Assembly (NCBI GenBank): GCA_030587605.1
Contig: JAUQYT010000281.1
Location: 1 to 64,000 of the forward strand
Source of the DNA: Candidatus Njordarchaeum guaymasense
Lineage (GTDB): Archaea > Asgardarchaeota > Njordarchaeia > Njordarchaeales > Njordarchaeaceae
Direction: 5' to 3'
Length of the DNA: 64,000 bases
The number at the start of each line of letters is the position of its first letter. Positions within the stretch are counted from its first letter, which is position 1. The notes below the pieces were generated by a model that saw only the letters and a program-made list of their open reading frames with translations, was not told where the DNA came from and did no database searches. Made by a program: the position numbers and the translations under genes. Positions 25,464 through 35,338 of this stretch are shown here, piece by piece.

Positions 25464-27287
25464 CTACTTCACCGTTACACTCTTTGCGAGGTTTCTCGGT
25501 TTGTCTGGGTCATATCCTCTCTTGACCGATGTGTAGTAGGCAAGTAGTTGAAGAGGAACAATGTAAGGTATCGGAGAAAACTCTGGAGGTATGTTGCCAG
25601 GTACCTCAAAAACCACGTCAGATAATCGTCCAATGTTTTGATCCCCTTGGGCGACGACAGCTATTACGCTGGCTTCGCGTGCTTTCATCTCCATGACGTT
25701 TCCGATTAGCCTATCGTACGTCTGGTCTGGTGGCGCTATAAACACTACTGGGAAACCAGGTTCCACAAGTGATATGGGTCCATGCTTGCTTTCGCCAGCT
25801 GGATACCCTTCAGCATGAGTGTACGCGATTTCTTTGAGTTTCAAAGCCCCTTCCATAGCCGTTGCAGTGCTTATGCCCCTACCTAAGAAGAGGAAGCTTG
25901 GTCTGTTGTAATACTTCTCCGCTGCTCTTATTGCGGTTCCTTCTAGGTTCTCTATGACACTCTCTATTAAGCGGGGCGTGTCAAGTAGACTCCTTTTCAA
26001 ACTCTGTATCTCATTGGAGTTTAGCACACCACTTATCTTTGATAACTCGAGGGACAGCAGTGCTAGAGTTGCTACTTGGGTCATGAAGGTCTTTGTTGCC
26101 GCCACACCAATCTCGGGTCCAGCTTGTGTGCATATCACGTGGTCAGAGAGCTGCGTTATCGAGCTTCCAACAACATTCGTTATTGATAGGATCGTTGCCC
26201 CTTTCTCCCTAGCTTTCCTCACGGCTTCAATAGTGTCCGCAGTCTCACCTGACTGGCTTATGGCTACTACGGCGTCCCGATGACCTATTGTGTTAAGAAC
26301 GACATCAGTGAACTCTGAGGATATTATTGATTGGCAATATAGTTGACCAAAACGCATGAAGAAGTATTTGCCGATAATACAGGAGTGGTTAGACGTGCCC
26401 GCAGCGGTCAAGATAACCCTACCTGAGTCACTTATTTTCCTAGCGAAAGGTTCGATTAGGTGCTCATCTATCCTGAGAGTGTTTCTCAAAGCGTACGGTT
26501 GCTCACGGATCTCCTTCAGCATGAATGTGGGGAACCCTGATTTCTCAGCCATTTGAGCGCTCCAGGTTATCGTCGTTATCTGCGGCAGAACGGCGACTGA
26601 GTCATCGATTCTCTCGATCATACTATTTTCTGGGGTGAGTACTGCCATCTCTCCGTCTCGAAGTATGATCACCTTGTTAGTGAATGGAAGAAATGCGGGT
26701 ATGTCCGAAGCACAGAATACTTCATTCTTTCCTATCCCTATTACGAGAGGACTCTCTCTTCTCGCGCAAACTACTTTGTCAGGCTCGTCAAGGGATATTG
26801 CCACGAGGGCGTAGGAGCCCCTACAACCTCTCATAGCCTCCTTGATGGCGTCTTTGAATGTTATGCCTTTGTTCTTCGATTCCTCAATTAAGTGCGGTAT
26901 AACCTCGGTGTCCGTTTGAGAAACGAGTTTGTGCCCTCTTTCCTCCAGTTGCCTGCGCAATTCCAAGAAGTTCTCTATTATACCGTTATGAGCAACCGCT
27001 ATTCTCCCAGTGCAATCCAGGTGGGGATGAGAGTTAATTCTGGAGGGAACACCGTGAGTAGCCCATCTGGTGTGTCCTATCCCCACATACCCCGTCATCG
27101 CATGCCAATCGATCTCGCTAGCCAAGTAATCTACTGATCCCTTGTCTTTAACGACTGAGATACCATTATCCCCGATAATGGCTATCCCAGCCGAGTCATA
27201 TCCCCTATATTCGAGTCTTTTGAGTGAGCTAATAACCGCTTCAGCAATCTGGTTGTTCTTGGATACTACCCCAACTATACCGCACAT
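25464..27287 (-). CDS. glmS: Glutamine-fructose-6-phosphate aminotransferase
   Basis: A 607-residue, full-length GlmS. Met1 is followed at once by Cys2 (MCGIVGVV), the N-terminal nucleophile of the glutaminase domain; this fixes the start at 27287 rather than the in-frame ATG at 27302. HTRWATHG and the CTGRIAVAHNG glutaminase segments are followed by two SIS sugar-isomerase domains (TAAGTSNHS, SQSGETADT, GRGISTATAMEGALKLKEIAY) and the C-terminal AKSVTVK. It makes glucosamine-6-phosphate for UDP-GlcNAc. A hexapeptide acyltransferase gene is divergently placed upstream. No GlmS ribozyme signal is apparent. Confidence 0.97.
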   Translation of the reverse strand: MCGIVGVVSKNNQIAEAVISSLKRLEYRGYDSAGIAIIGDNGISVVKDKGSVDYLASEIDWHAMTGYVGIGHTRWATHGVPSRINSHPHLDCTGRIAVAHNGIIENFLELRRQLEERGHKLVSQTDTEVIPHLIEESKNKGITFKDAIKEAMRGCRGSYALVAISLDEPDKVVCARRESPLVIGIGKNEVFCASDIPAFLPFTNKVIILRDGEMAVLTPENSMIERIDDSVAVLPQITTITWSAQMAEKSGFPTFMLKEIREQPYALRNTLRIDEHLIEPFARKISDSGRVILTAAGTSNHSCIIGKYFFMRFGQLYCQSIISSEFTDVVLNTIGHRDAVVAISQSGETADTIEAVRKAREKGATILSITNVVGSSITQLSDHVICTQAGPEIGVAATKTFMTQVATLALLSLELSKISGVLNSNEIQSLKRSLLDTPRLIESVIENLEGTAIRAAEKYYNRPSFLFLGRGISTATAMEGALKLKEIAYTHAEGYPAGESKHGPISLVEPGFPVVFIAPPDQTYDRLIGNVMEMKAREASVIAVVAQGDQNIGRLSDVVFEVPGNIPPEFSPIPYIVPLQLLAYYTSVKRGYDPDKPRNLAKSVTVK

Positions 27288-27606
27288 TTCTATGATCGCC
27301 ACGGATAGGCGCCGATAGGACAGCTATTCTTTTCAGATAAATATCATTTGTTGAAACTTCGTCTGTGGAAATGGCATTGTCATCAACCGTTCATATGTGA
27401 AATCAAAGCATAATTGGATGTCACATTTATTATCCGCTTAAAGGTTTTAACTTTTCCTACAAGCTTTTATTTACGAAGAGTATACCATGATAGCTCAGTT
27501 ATTAAGATGAGAACCATATCAGATACAGCGTCGCAATTTCCAAGGAAATAAGCTTGATCCCATAGATCATTCAATAAGGTGGCTTCCCAAGGGGGTGAAA
27601 CCAATC
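27288..27606. promoter_or_regulatory. Divergent promoter region between glmS and a hexapeptide acyltransferase
   Basis: A 319-bp AT-rich gap. For the plus strand, a TATA-like cttttatttacg at about 27464-27475 would give a leader of roughly 100 nt, ending in the strong GGGGGTG before the ATG at 27607. For glmS no clear ribosome-binding site is visible before its ATG. I see no RNA gene here. Confidence 0.4.
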
Positions 27607-28320
27607 ATGCGATTCATCTCACCGAAAGCGAAAATCCATGGGGAAATCGAAGGGGACGCCATAGTCCTAGGCAGTTCCGTAATTGGGTCGAAAACTCTCA
27701 TCGGAGAAGGATGTATAATAGGCTACCCAATAAGGAAGACTCTCAAAACAATTCTTTCGGAGACAACCATAAAGAAAGTCGATCTGAAGGTATATGATGA
27801 GAGAAGCAGTGGCTCCCAGATTGGCAGAAACGTGATCATAAGGTCAGGCGCCATAATCTATGAACGCGCCACTATAGGTGACGATGCCGAAACAGGACAC
27901 CACATTCTAGTAAGAGAAGACTCCAAAATCGGATCTCGCACGCGAATCGGAACCAACACTGTCATAGACGGCTCCGTCGAAGTCGGCTGCAACGTCAACA
28001 TCCAGTCTGGCGTTTACATCCCACCTGGAACAATAATAGAAGATGACGTTTTCATGGGCCCATACGCCATGGTCACAAACGATCTCTACCCTCCATCCCC
28101 AAAGATTACGGGCGTAACAATCAAAAAAGGCTCCGCAGTAGGAGCCGGAAGCATCCTCATAGCCGGGATAACAGTAGGTGAACGCGCAGTAGTGGCAAGC
28201 GGATCAATCGTTACAAAAAGTGTCCCGCGAAATACCGTTGTAAAAGGATGCCCTGCCAGACACTACATGACGAGAGACGAGTATGACGCTAAACAGCAGA
28301 AGCACACGAAACAGACATAG
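27607..28320 (+). CDS. Left-handed beta-helix acyltransferase
   Basis: A 237-residue hexapeptide-repeat protein starting RFISPKAKIHGEIEGDAIVLG. Repeats run to ~200 (VIGSKTLIGEG, IIRSGAIIYERATIGDD, GHHILVREDSKIGSR, VEVGCNVNIQSG, TIIEDDVFMGPYAMVTND), then the CoA-binding coil AVGAGSILIAGITVG and GCPARHY. Histidine in TGHH is the likely catalytic base. This is the architecture of sugar-nucleotide N- or O-acetyltransferases such as WbpD/PglD relatives. Being divergent from glmS it may serve cell-surface amino-sugar synthesis. ATG at 27607 is chosen over the GTG at 27595 for its GGGGGTG. Confidence 0.87.
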   Translation: MRFISPKAKIHGEIEGDAIVLGSSVIGSKTLIGEGCIIGYPIRKTLKTILSETTIKKVDLKVYDERSSGSQIGRNVIIRSGAIIYERATIGDDAETGHHILVREDSKIGSRTRIGTNTVIDGSVEVGCNVNIQSGVYIPPGTIIEDDVFMGPYAMVTNDLYPPSPKITGVTIKKGSAVGAGSILIAGITVGERAVVASGSIVTKSVPRNTVVKGCPARHYMTRDEYDAKQQKHTKQT

Positions 28321-28451
28321 AATCACGAATTCAAAGAAATAAAAAGAGGAAGGAATAGGAACTCTTTTGGGTCAGCTATGAATTAACGGTTTTCGCTCTT
28401 TGTTGTTGCTACATTTTTTTGGGACATTGGTATTCAGCGTATTATTCTGTT

Positions 28452-31061
28452 TCAGTCTATGTAGACTAGGAAAGACACCTGTGTCGCATCAGTCTTGTCG
28501 GCGCTGCAAACTAGACTCTTCGGTAGCGGTTTGCCGCACTTCGGGCAGATTTGTGGTAACTCCTCATCAACTGATGCTGGGCTACCAAGCCCATCTTGAT
28601 CTTCCGCTTCTAATGTACCTCCAGTGACTTTCTCTACGTAAGGTGGTCTGTAGTTCTTCTCCCTGTACACGTATTTCACTGTTCCATTTACCTTTTGAGT
28701 CGATGCCACACCCTTGGGGAAACGGAACAAGTTCCACGGGAACCCAGCCATCGTGTCTGCGGCAGCAATGTTTATGGGCGCTGGAATATCTATGAAGAAC
28801 TTCGCAAGTGCTCCTCCCCTGTTCTTCAAGCCCGCCGATAGCTGTTTCTGTTGTTCCTTGGTCTCCTTACCTATGTGTCGACTTACCCTCAAATAGTGGA
28901 AGACAGCCTTCCACGTGTTTATCCATGACTCTTTCCCAAACTCGATTCTCTCTAGACGGCTCCTATTCACAACTGATAGTACTGGTGTGTGGAAGTTTTT
29001 CGTGAAGTTGACTTGAAGGGCGATGTCCCCTTTTGGCTCAGGGATCTTGTACCAAAGCTCTCTCCAATGATAATCCGAGATTGCCCACTCTGGTCTTCCA
29101 CTCTCAGCATTGATCCACAACTCAACTCTCTCGAAGTCTTCGTGCCCGAATCCACGGAGACTTGGAGTCATCTCGAACGGCCAGAAATACATGAACCTGA
29201 AAACCCAGTAATGCGTTCCCTTGAGCCACGCGGGCTTGTCGTAATCATGCTTGTAAGGTCTAATGTCTTTCTCCTCGTCATCGTAGAAATACATGTTAAT
29301 GTTGTCGACTCCAAGTATCTGAACTGTGGAAGCTGATGTGAATATGCTTATTATCAATAGAATGATTATGGCACTAGTCGTAAAGCCACTGAAAGCATCA
29401 ATGGACGCGCTCTTGACAACAAGTACAATTTGACTAAGCAAGAAGAACGAGAAAATGAAGAGTACCCCTACGATAAGTCCCGCGAAGAGGAATGTCAATG
29501 CTCCCTCGGGATGGGCTTTGAGAGCACTAGTGAGTCTCCTTTTCCACCTTAGTATATAATAGATGAGGACAACTGCTATTACCGCTTCGGCTACGATTAT
29601 CCATGCCGCCGCCCCGCCTGCGGCTCCACTGAAAATGTAGGTGTAAGCGCCTAAGATCACTGGGGAGAATATGATTGCGCCAATGACGATCGGCAAGATT
29701 ACAAATGGACTTAGTGCCTTAACCGCGTACTCCCTTAGCGCAAATGCAAAAGGACTCCACATTGGGCGGTATTTTTCGAAAAGCGGTTGTGGATCGAGGA
29801 AGTCTCCGATGTATGTCTTTTCTTCCTGTCCCCGTGCCTTGTATGTTCTCTCATATAGTTTGCATTTTCCTCCCTCTGTGGGCTCAACGATGATTCCTCC
29901 GATGGATGCTGGGACGCGCTCGTAACGTTTCTTCCTGTCCAGATACCTATATGTCACATATTTGCCCCTCTGCTTCTGAGAGGTAAATACCTCAGCTAGG
30001 GGCGCGCCCTCCGCTACGGTTGTTCCAGCTTCATCTTTCAACCTGAATTCGGGTCTTGTATTCTTCCCAAAGATGAAGTAGTTTGACCAAAGATCTCTGA
30101 ATATGTGTGCCACAGTGATCTTTTCTTCGGCCTTAGCTGGGGGTTTACTATATATCATGTACTTGCCCAATACTCCCCAAATTGAACCCCATAATGCTGC
30201 TACGAAGAATCCCAGACCGTACGCGATGTAGAACGATTGCAGGTACTCATCTAGCCCTGGTCCCAGAACCCAGTTTACTATCCCCATGGAAAAGACCGCC
30301 AGAACCTCGCCGGCTGGATCCTTTGCAGCGGCGACAGAGTAGTACACGAGTGATATTAGGAAACCGAGAGCGAGTCCACCATAAGCGTTTCTAGAGGCGA
30401 ACGAAACCAACGTAATAATCGCCAGCACACCCATGAGAAGGTATGCAAAAGTCACTGGATTAGTTGCAGTTAGAGTTGCCGCGCTCACTCTGCCGTAGAG
30501 CAGCGCTGAACCACCAAATGAGGCTAGTAACAGTATGATTGCGGCAGGTCTATGAAGAAGTTCTTTCATATCGCTCAAGGCTGAATTAATCACACCAAAC
30601 TGGACGAGACCTCCACCTAGTATCCCTGGAACGACCAAGTTCAAGAGAAGCTTGTAAGTGTCAGAGTATAGTGTTCCCGGGTCGGGTGGATACTCTCCAG
30701 GGGTCCAGCCGAATGGATTCCAATAGTATGGCCACCCGATAATCAAGAACCCCATTGTAGAGAAAAGCGAAATGAGGATACTCGTGGTCAAGCTCCCGGA
30801 CATGACGGCGAGCACGAAGATAACTATTGGGATCAACAACTGTATCATGTACGTGAGGTCATTCTTCGTAACAAGAAGATTAGGATTACCCTGACTCATC
30901 AGGATAATTACTTTCGTCCAAGATAGAAACGGGATCAAGAAAGCCAAAATCACTAGGATGACATCCTTCTTTTCCATGAAGCCAAAGATTCTTCCAGGTA
31001 GAGTCTTTGCAGATTCTCGGCCACTAGCGCCACTTTTGTTACTCATTTGATCATCAGCCAC
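28452..31061 (-). CDS. Very large polytopic membrane protein with degenerate C-terminal zinc ribbon
   Basis: An 869-residue protein, not recognised. About nine hydrophobic spans lie in the first ~310 residues, then a soluble ~110-residue beta-rich insert (FRLKDEAGTTVAEGAPLAEVF), four or five more spans (~430-590), and a long cytoplasmic tail with PAWLKGTHYWVFRFMYFWPFE. The end has CPKCGKPLPKSLVC, but the second CxxC pair expected of a zinc ribbon is missing, so the last ~20 residues may result from a frame change. A start at ATG 31046 is also possible. A TATA-like ggtttaataatag lies upstream near 31132-31144. The role is unknown; the layout would suit a transport or envelope-assembly component. 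Confidence 0.72.
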   Translation of the reverse strand: MADDQMSNKSGASGRESAKTLPGRIFGFMEKKDVILVILAFLIPFLSWTKVIILMSQGNPNLLVTKNDLTYMIQLLIPIVIFVLAVMSGSLTTSILISLFSTMGFLIIGWPYYWNPFGWTPGEYPPDPGTLYSDTYKLLLNLVVPGILGGGLVQFGVINSALSDMKELLHRPAAIILLLASFGGSALLYGRVSAATLTATNPVTFAYLLMGVLAIITLVSFASRNAYGGLALGFLISLVYYSVAAAKDPAGEVLAVFSMGIVNWVLGPGLDEYLQSFYIAYGLGFFVAALWGSIWGVLGKYMIYSKPPAKAEEKITVAHIFRDLWSNYFIFGKNTRPEFRLKDEAGTTVAEGAPLAEVFTSQKQRGKYVTYRYLDRKKRYERVPASIGGIIVEPTEGGKCKLYERTYKARGQEEKTYIGDFLDPQPLFEKYRPMWSPFAFALREYAVKALSPFVILPIVIGAIIFSPVILGAYTYIFSGAAGGAAAWIIVAEAVIAVVLIYYILRWKRRLTSALKAHPEGALTFLFAGLIVGVLFIFSFFLLSQIVLVVKSASIDAFSGFTTSAIIILLIISIFTSASTVQILGVDNINMYFYDDEEKDIRPYKHDYDKPAWLKGTHYWVFRFMYFWPFEMTPSLRGFGHEDFERVELWINAESGRPEWAISDYHWRELWYKIPEPKGDIALQVNFTKNFHTPVLSVVNRSRLERIEFGKESWINTWKAVFHYLRVSRHIGKETKEQQKQLSAGLKNRGGALAKFFIDIPAPINIAAADTMAGFPWNLFRFPKGVASTQKVNGTVKYVYREKNYRPPYVEKVTGGTLEAEDQDGLGSPASVDEELPQICPKCGKPLPKSLVCSADKTDATQVSFLVYID

Positions 31062-31254
31062 ACTAACTTATTTCACTCTATCTTGCCTATAATGCAACTT
31101 CCTTGAGTTTGATTATTTCTCTATCACCAAACTATTATTAAACCTTTCACTTTGTCTAGGAAAGAGTTATGACGCAACGTGCTCGCAGAGTTACGAGACG
31201 ATTTGCTCTCTCAGGTCTGACAAGTGTGAGAAACGCTTGTTTAGCATGCTTGTC

Positions 31255-31674
31255 TTACGGAAAGCCTTTTGCATTCCTGACCCCCGCGTCGATTAGCATT
31301 TGTCCGTGGTCAAACGCGAGTTTCTTCGGTAATGATGAAGGCTGAAAGCCTGTAGCTTCCTTAGCATCCGTATCTGCTTTGAGTTCTCCACCTACTTCTC
31401 GCGCGAGGAAACATATCGAGACTGTGTGCCCTCTTGGATCCCTGTCGGGCGCTGAGTACACGCCGACAATCTTGATAAGTTTAATGTCGATACCTGTTTC
31501 TTCCTTTGCTTCTCGCGCCGCTGCGGCTTCAACAGTCTCACCATATTCCACAAATCCACCGGGCAAAGCCCAATCACCTTTGAATGGCGGGTTTAGTCTT
31601 TTCACAAGGATGATCGATCCGGTTTTCCCTACGATTATTATGTCAACGGTGAGCGCAGGACTTTTCCTCGTCAC
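31255..31674 (-). CDS. Nudix hydrolase (ADP-ribose pyrophosphatase-like)
   Basis: A 139-residue protein with a complete Nudix box, GFVEYGETVEAAAAREAKEETGI: G, E, REXXEE and the final G are all in place. Preceding WALPGG and following VGVYSAPDRDPRGHTVSICF fit the ADP-ribose pyrophosphatase subgroup that also houses many housekeeping NDP-sugar hydrolases. It follows priS by ~49 bp on the same strand and may be cotranscribed with the primase genes. Confidence 0.9.
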   Translation of the reverse strand: MTRKSPALTVDIIIVGKTGSIILVKRLNPPFKGDWALPGGFVEYGETVEAAAAREAKEETGIDIKLIKIVGVYSAPDRDPRGHTVSICFLAREVGGELKADTDAKEATGFQPSSLPKKLAFDHGQMLIDAGVRNAKGFP

Positions 31675-31722
31675 TTGAACTGCACCCTCCTTCTGCCATC
31701 TATTCCTTATGTGACTACCTTT

Positions 31723-32943
31723 TCAAGCTTCGCGCGTGACCTTTGCGACTCCTTTGCACATGAAGAATATGGCTGCTGCCAGAGGTAATTTGAGTTTTGC
31801 CTTTTCGTATGGCCCATAGCTGTTTTCCCCGATGCGAAAAGCGTTGCTGCGATCTATGTAAACACTAGCCTCTTGATCCGACTTGAAGACTACTGCATCC
31901 TTGAAGGGGTCAAATGATTCCAAGTCGCGCACATTCGTTACGGCGAAACCTGTCTTTCCGTGGAGACTCCCCTCCAACCTGATCAGCCTGTGAATGTCCG
32001 TGGTAACGGGTTCATCAATGTGAGCAATTCCATACTGTTTTATGGCTTTCGTCACTAGTTTCTCCCATGTCTTCATGGCAATTCCCTTAACAGTATCCCA
32101 TCGGCCTCCAGCTATTTCCTCCAATACCTTGTCCTTGTTTGCAATTGCTACTGGCGGCCTTTCCCCATTTTCAAACATCTTCACTATTGATCTGTAGATT
32201 CTTAACCCCCATCCAATGCTCTCTCGGCCTGGCCCAGCTATTGTTCTCTTCCTTCCGGAGCCTTGCTCAATAAGGCCGTGTGCTTGCAGAAGAATACCTC
32301 TGCCGGTGATGTAGTCCACTATCTCTCTCCTTTCACTCGGAGTCAGAGGGTAGATGCTAGGCAGATCAACTTTCACGTGGTATCCCCGGTGGCCAGTATA
32401 CGTGACCCCGATGTCACTTCTCGAAAAGCCGAAGTCATTGGACAGTATGTCAATTAACTTAAAGGTCTCAGATTTAGCTTGGGAAATGCACTCTTCACAT
32501 AGCCAGGCTTCTTCTTCAATCGTCATCGATTGACACGAAGGACACTGCTCAGGTCTTTTTCCTTTATCGGTTTCTCCGCACTTTCGACATACCCATCTAT
32601 CATGTTCCTCCTTGCAGGGGACGTCAAGGTGATCCGCGTCGATATCAAATATGAGGTCAGTGCCTTTCCACCCTTTCTGCCCCATCGTGCCAGCATCGGG
32701 ATCTGCGTAATGTGCTGCGCTCAAGTAGGCATGGGATGGCGCATTTACTCTTAGATGGGACAAGAGTTCCTCAGACCTTGGGAAACCTATGTGCCTGAAC
32801 ATGCCTTCTCTGTCAAAGTAGGTGAACGCAAACTCTCTCTCAGGCAGATCCTTGGGAGGAACTACCATAGACGAACCTTTCTTCTCATAATACTCCCTGA
32901 ACCTAGAAATGAGGTACAACTGTGTCTCAGTGTCCATGGTCAA
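31723..32943 (-). CDS. priS: DNA primase small (catalytic) subunit
   Basis: A 406-residue archaeo-eukaryotic primase. The metal-binding D100/D102 lie in LIFDIDADHLD, the zinc site is C119/C122/C134/C137 (CRKC...CPSC), and GYHVKVD and RLEGSLHGKTGF supply the later catalytic and nucleotide-binding elements. With PriL it makes RNA/DNA primers for replication. It begins 20 bp after priL, forming a clear operon with the large subunit first. Confidence 0.96.
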   Translation of the reverse strand: MTMDTETQLYLISRFREYYEKKGSSMVVPPKDLPEREFAFTYFDREGMFRHIGFPRSEELLSHLRVNAPSHAYLSAAHYADPDAGTMGQKGWKGTDLIFDIDADHLDVPCKEEHDRWVCRKCGETDKGKRPEQCPSCQSMTIEEEAWLCEECISQAKSETFKLIDILSNDFGFSRSDIGVTYTGHRGYHVKVDLPSIYPLTPSERREIVDYITGRGILLQAHGLIEQGSGRKRTIAGPGRESIGWGLRIYRSIVKMFENGERPPVAIANKDKVLEEIAGGRWDTVKGIAMKTWEKLVTKAIKQYGIAHIDEPVTTDIHRLIRLEGSLHGKTGFAVTNVRDLESFDPFKDAVVFKSDQEASVYIDRSNAFRIGENSYGPYEKAKLKLPLAAAIFFMCKGVAKVTREA

Positions 32944-32962
32944 CTCTTCCCAATTCTTAGCT

Positions 32963-34114
32963 TTATTCCGTTTTCTGCTCCTCTTTCCTCCTAGATAGGA
33001 CCCAACTCTTCGCTTTGTAGAAGTGTAGCGGTCCTCTCAAGGTCCTAGGACCTATCTTACCCTGTCTACACCATTCATCTTGTGGGCTACATACCCCAAA
33101 CGTTTGTAGTTTGGGGCAGCCAAATGACTTGTACTTAGTTCCTCCTCCTCTCATTCCCATGGCGTGTTCCACGTAGTAACGGGTCCTTGCGACGTCGAAG
33201 TCAGGGACTTTGGAGAACGCCTGAAGAATATCATCGGTGTCCTTGCCTACATTGGATAAGAAGAAGACTAGCGCTAACCGCTCGTTGTGACTTACTCCAA
33301 TTCCCCTGTTTAGCTTATCCAAGATCTGCTTGATACACCCTGGGTAAGCGCTTTCTCCACCACCCAAACCCTCTACGTCGTATTGCTGCAATTCACCGAC
33401 CCTTTTCTTGACTTTTCTCGAGATTCTTTCGACAGCCTCCCTCAGATTTGGCGGCAGATCCTTCGTTGAGGGAAGTTCTCTTGAGGGCTTGAGGCCACTT
33501 CTACCTATCCTTACTTTGATGGCCTCTTCAATTAAGCGGGCTACGTCAGGCTTGAGTAAGTAAACCCATCCTCTATTCACGGGTCTGTTAACTAGCTTCC
33601 AATAGGCGTCGTGGAAATTCTGAGCGACATTCACATAGTCGGTGAAGAACAGTTTCCACTCGAATATTCTTCCCCCGATGACTTCTTTCTTGGTTTGAGT
33701 CGCCTTCTGGTAGACTAGTTGCCAAGATCTATCGCCAAGGTTTCCAGGCGTAGTTGCCAAAAAAACTATCTTTGCATCATCTTCGTTCTCCAGCAGAACT
33801 CCGACATACTTGGATACGGCAGTCGCGAATCTCCTCAAAACATACTCGTTTCCTACAATGGTGATGAACATTCTGGCAGTTGGATATGCAAGTATGATTT
33901 CCTCAGGTCTTCTCCTAGAGTTAGGGAAGATCACGCCAGTACCAAGCGTTGAATCAATCCAGGATTCTGCCTCGGAGATCACATCTTTGTAGCCATCAAG
34001 CTCTGCCAAATCTACTTCTTTGTCTTTGATGTACTCGGCTGCCTGCATGGACCAGAAATGCTTAGCTAGGTCGGTGAGTGGAAGCATCTGAGCGCTCAAG
34101 CTCTCTTTCACCAT
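32963..34114 (-). CDS. priL: DNA primase large subunit
   Basis: A 383-residue PriL. The four Fe-S ligands are visible: Cys in YPGCIKQIL, then the pair in FGCPKLQTFGVC, then DEWC. The helical N-terminal half (LTDLAKHFWSMQAAEYI) binds PriS. The 4Fe-4S cluster domain is needed for primer initiation. The promoter lies in the short divergent gap (ggtttatttttggg on the minus strand, about 34133-34146) shared with the coiled-coil/winged-helix gene. Confidence 0.95.
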   Translation of the reverse strand: MVKESLSAQMLPLTDLAKHFWSMQAAEYIKDKEVDLAELDGYKDVISEAESWIDSTLGTGVIFPNSRRRPEEIILAYPTARMFITIVGNEYVLRRFATAVSKYVGVLLENEDDAKIVFLATTPGNLGDRSWQLVYQKATQTKKEVIGGRIFEWKLFFTDYVNVAQNFHDAYWKLVNRPVNRGWVYLLKPDVARLIEEAIKVRIGRSGLKPSRELPSTKDLPPNLREAVERISRKVKKRVGELQQYDVEGLGGGESAYPGCIKQILDKLNRGIGVSHNERLALVFFLSNVGKDTDDILQAFSKVPDFDVARTRYYVEHAMGMRGGGTKYKSFGCPKLQTFGVCSPQDEWCRQGKIGPRTLRGPLHFYKAKSWVLSRRKEEQKTE

Positions 34115-34248
34115 GTATATCGTTTACCTATCTCCCAAAAATAAACCCAACGAGGCTAATGAGTAACCACAACTAGTTGAGGAGATAACACTTTAAAGGT
34201 TCCTAACACTTTTTATTTGAGTTACACCATGTATTAAACGGTGATACC

Positions 34249-35055
34249 TTGTCTTCTCCACCAGATAGTGAGGTAATAGCTACTCTCCGGTCTGAGCTTG
34301 AAAAGCTGAAGTATGATTACTCGTTACTACTCCGGGAGAGAAATAGGATCGCAGGAGAAATATCATCATTAGGAGAAGCCCTATCTGAATGCCAGAGGGG
34401 CAGAGCCGAACTTGAATCAGCTCTCCGAAGGATCAAAAGCACCGAGATGTCTCCGGGCTTCGGCGAAGCAACATCTAGCAGGTTAGCGTTTCTAGAGAAA
34501 GAAGTTGAATCACTTTCGAAAACAAGTAGCGAACTTGAGAGTCTACTGTTCAGGTCACTGATGAGCGAGCCAGGAATAAAAGAGAAGCTTAGAGACTTCC
34601 TCTTGAGAGAAGGTTCTCTTAGGTACAGAGTCTTGCTACTCGTGACCGAAAGGGGAAGCATTGAAGTAATTGAACTCATCAGACTGACCGGGCTTGATCA
34701 ATCAACGGTGAAGAAAGCAATCGATATCCTATCTGAGGAACATGCAGTTGAAGTCCACGGCTCACTGATAACGGTCCGAGGTGCGTTCAAGTTGCCGCCA
34801 GCAGAAGAATGGCGAGGTATGTCCATAGACAAAGTATTTGATGAGGTCGAAAGGTACTGCATCCTAGTAAACACCCCTGACCTGATTGCTCAAGCGCTCC
34901 AAGCTTTAAAGGACAATGTGGAAGAGAAGGTCAGAACCCGAGGAACATTCGTTTTTGATATTGGCAAAGAAATCCAGCAATGGAAGAAAGGCGCCGGCAA
35001 CTTGCAGGAACTACAGTTCAAGCTTCGAGATTGGAAATCAAGGGCGTACCGGTAG
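34249..35055 (+). CDS. Coiled-coil protein with winged-helix domain
   Basis: A 268-residue protein. Residues ~8-100 form coiled coil (EVIATLRSELEKLKYDYSLLL, then FLEKEVESLSKTSSELESLL). Residues ~118-180 are a winged helix (LLLVTERGSIEVIELIRLTG, DQSTVKKAIDILSEEHAVEVHG). The C-terminus is again helical. The start is TTG with GGTGAT immediately upstream. It is divergent from priL-priS, separated by only 134 bp, which makes a chromosome or replication link worth testing, but position is the only argument. No named family recognised. Confidence 0.75.
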   Translation: MSSPPDSEVIATLRSELEKLKYDYSLLLRERNRIAGEISSLGEALSECQRGRAELESALRRIKSTEMSPGFGEATSSRLAFLEKEVESLSKTSSELESLLFRSLMSEPGIKEKLRDFLLREGSLRYRVLLLVTERGSIEVIELIRLTGLDQSTVKKAIDILSEEHAVEVHGSLITVRGAFKLPPAEEWRGMSIDKVFDEVERYCILVNTPDLIAQALQALKDNVEEKVRTRGTFVFDIGKEIQQWKKGAGNLQELQFKLRDWKSRAYR

Positions 35056-35338
35056 CTCGAATACCTGGGCTAGTTATGCCCATGTAAAATCAGGACTATA
35101 CTGAAGCATTAGGCATGTGCAGAATCCTTTGTTGTTGATTCTTACCATGTCCAAGTTGAGTCTAATGAGTTATTTTCCTGTCTCTTAATCCTATGCGAGA
35201 GTGTATTCGTGTTCTCGGCTCCAGCATAGGAGAAGGGTGAAGAGGGTGGTCTCAGATGGATGATTTATGTGTGTAGAACTACCTAGTGTGAGACGATGGC
35301 TGACCTGTGTCCCAATATATTGAATCGGTGAGACTAGT

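Noticed and set aside
27288..27594. A possible glmS ribozyme or riboswitch in the glmS leader
   Set aside because: No recognisable core sequence, and glmS ribozymes are known from bacteria, not archaea.
30180..30400. Plus-strand frames opposite the large membrane protein gene
   Set aside because: They are antisense shadows with no initiation signals and no recognisable composition.
35225..35300. Possible C/D box sRNA (ggatgattt ... gctgacc)
   Set aside because: The C box lacks the exact TGATGA and there is no matching C'/D' pair at usual spacing.
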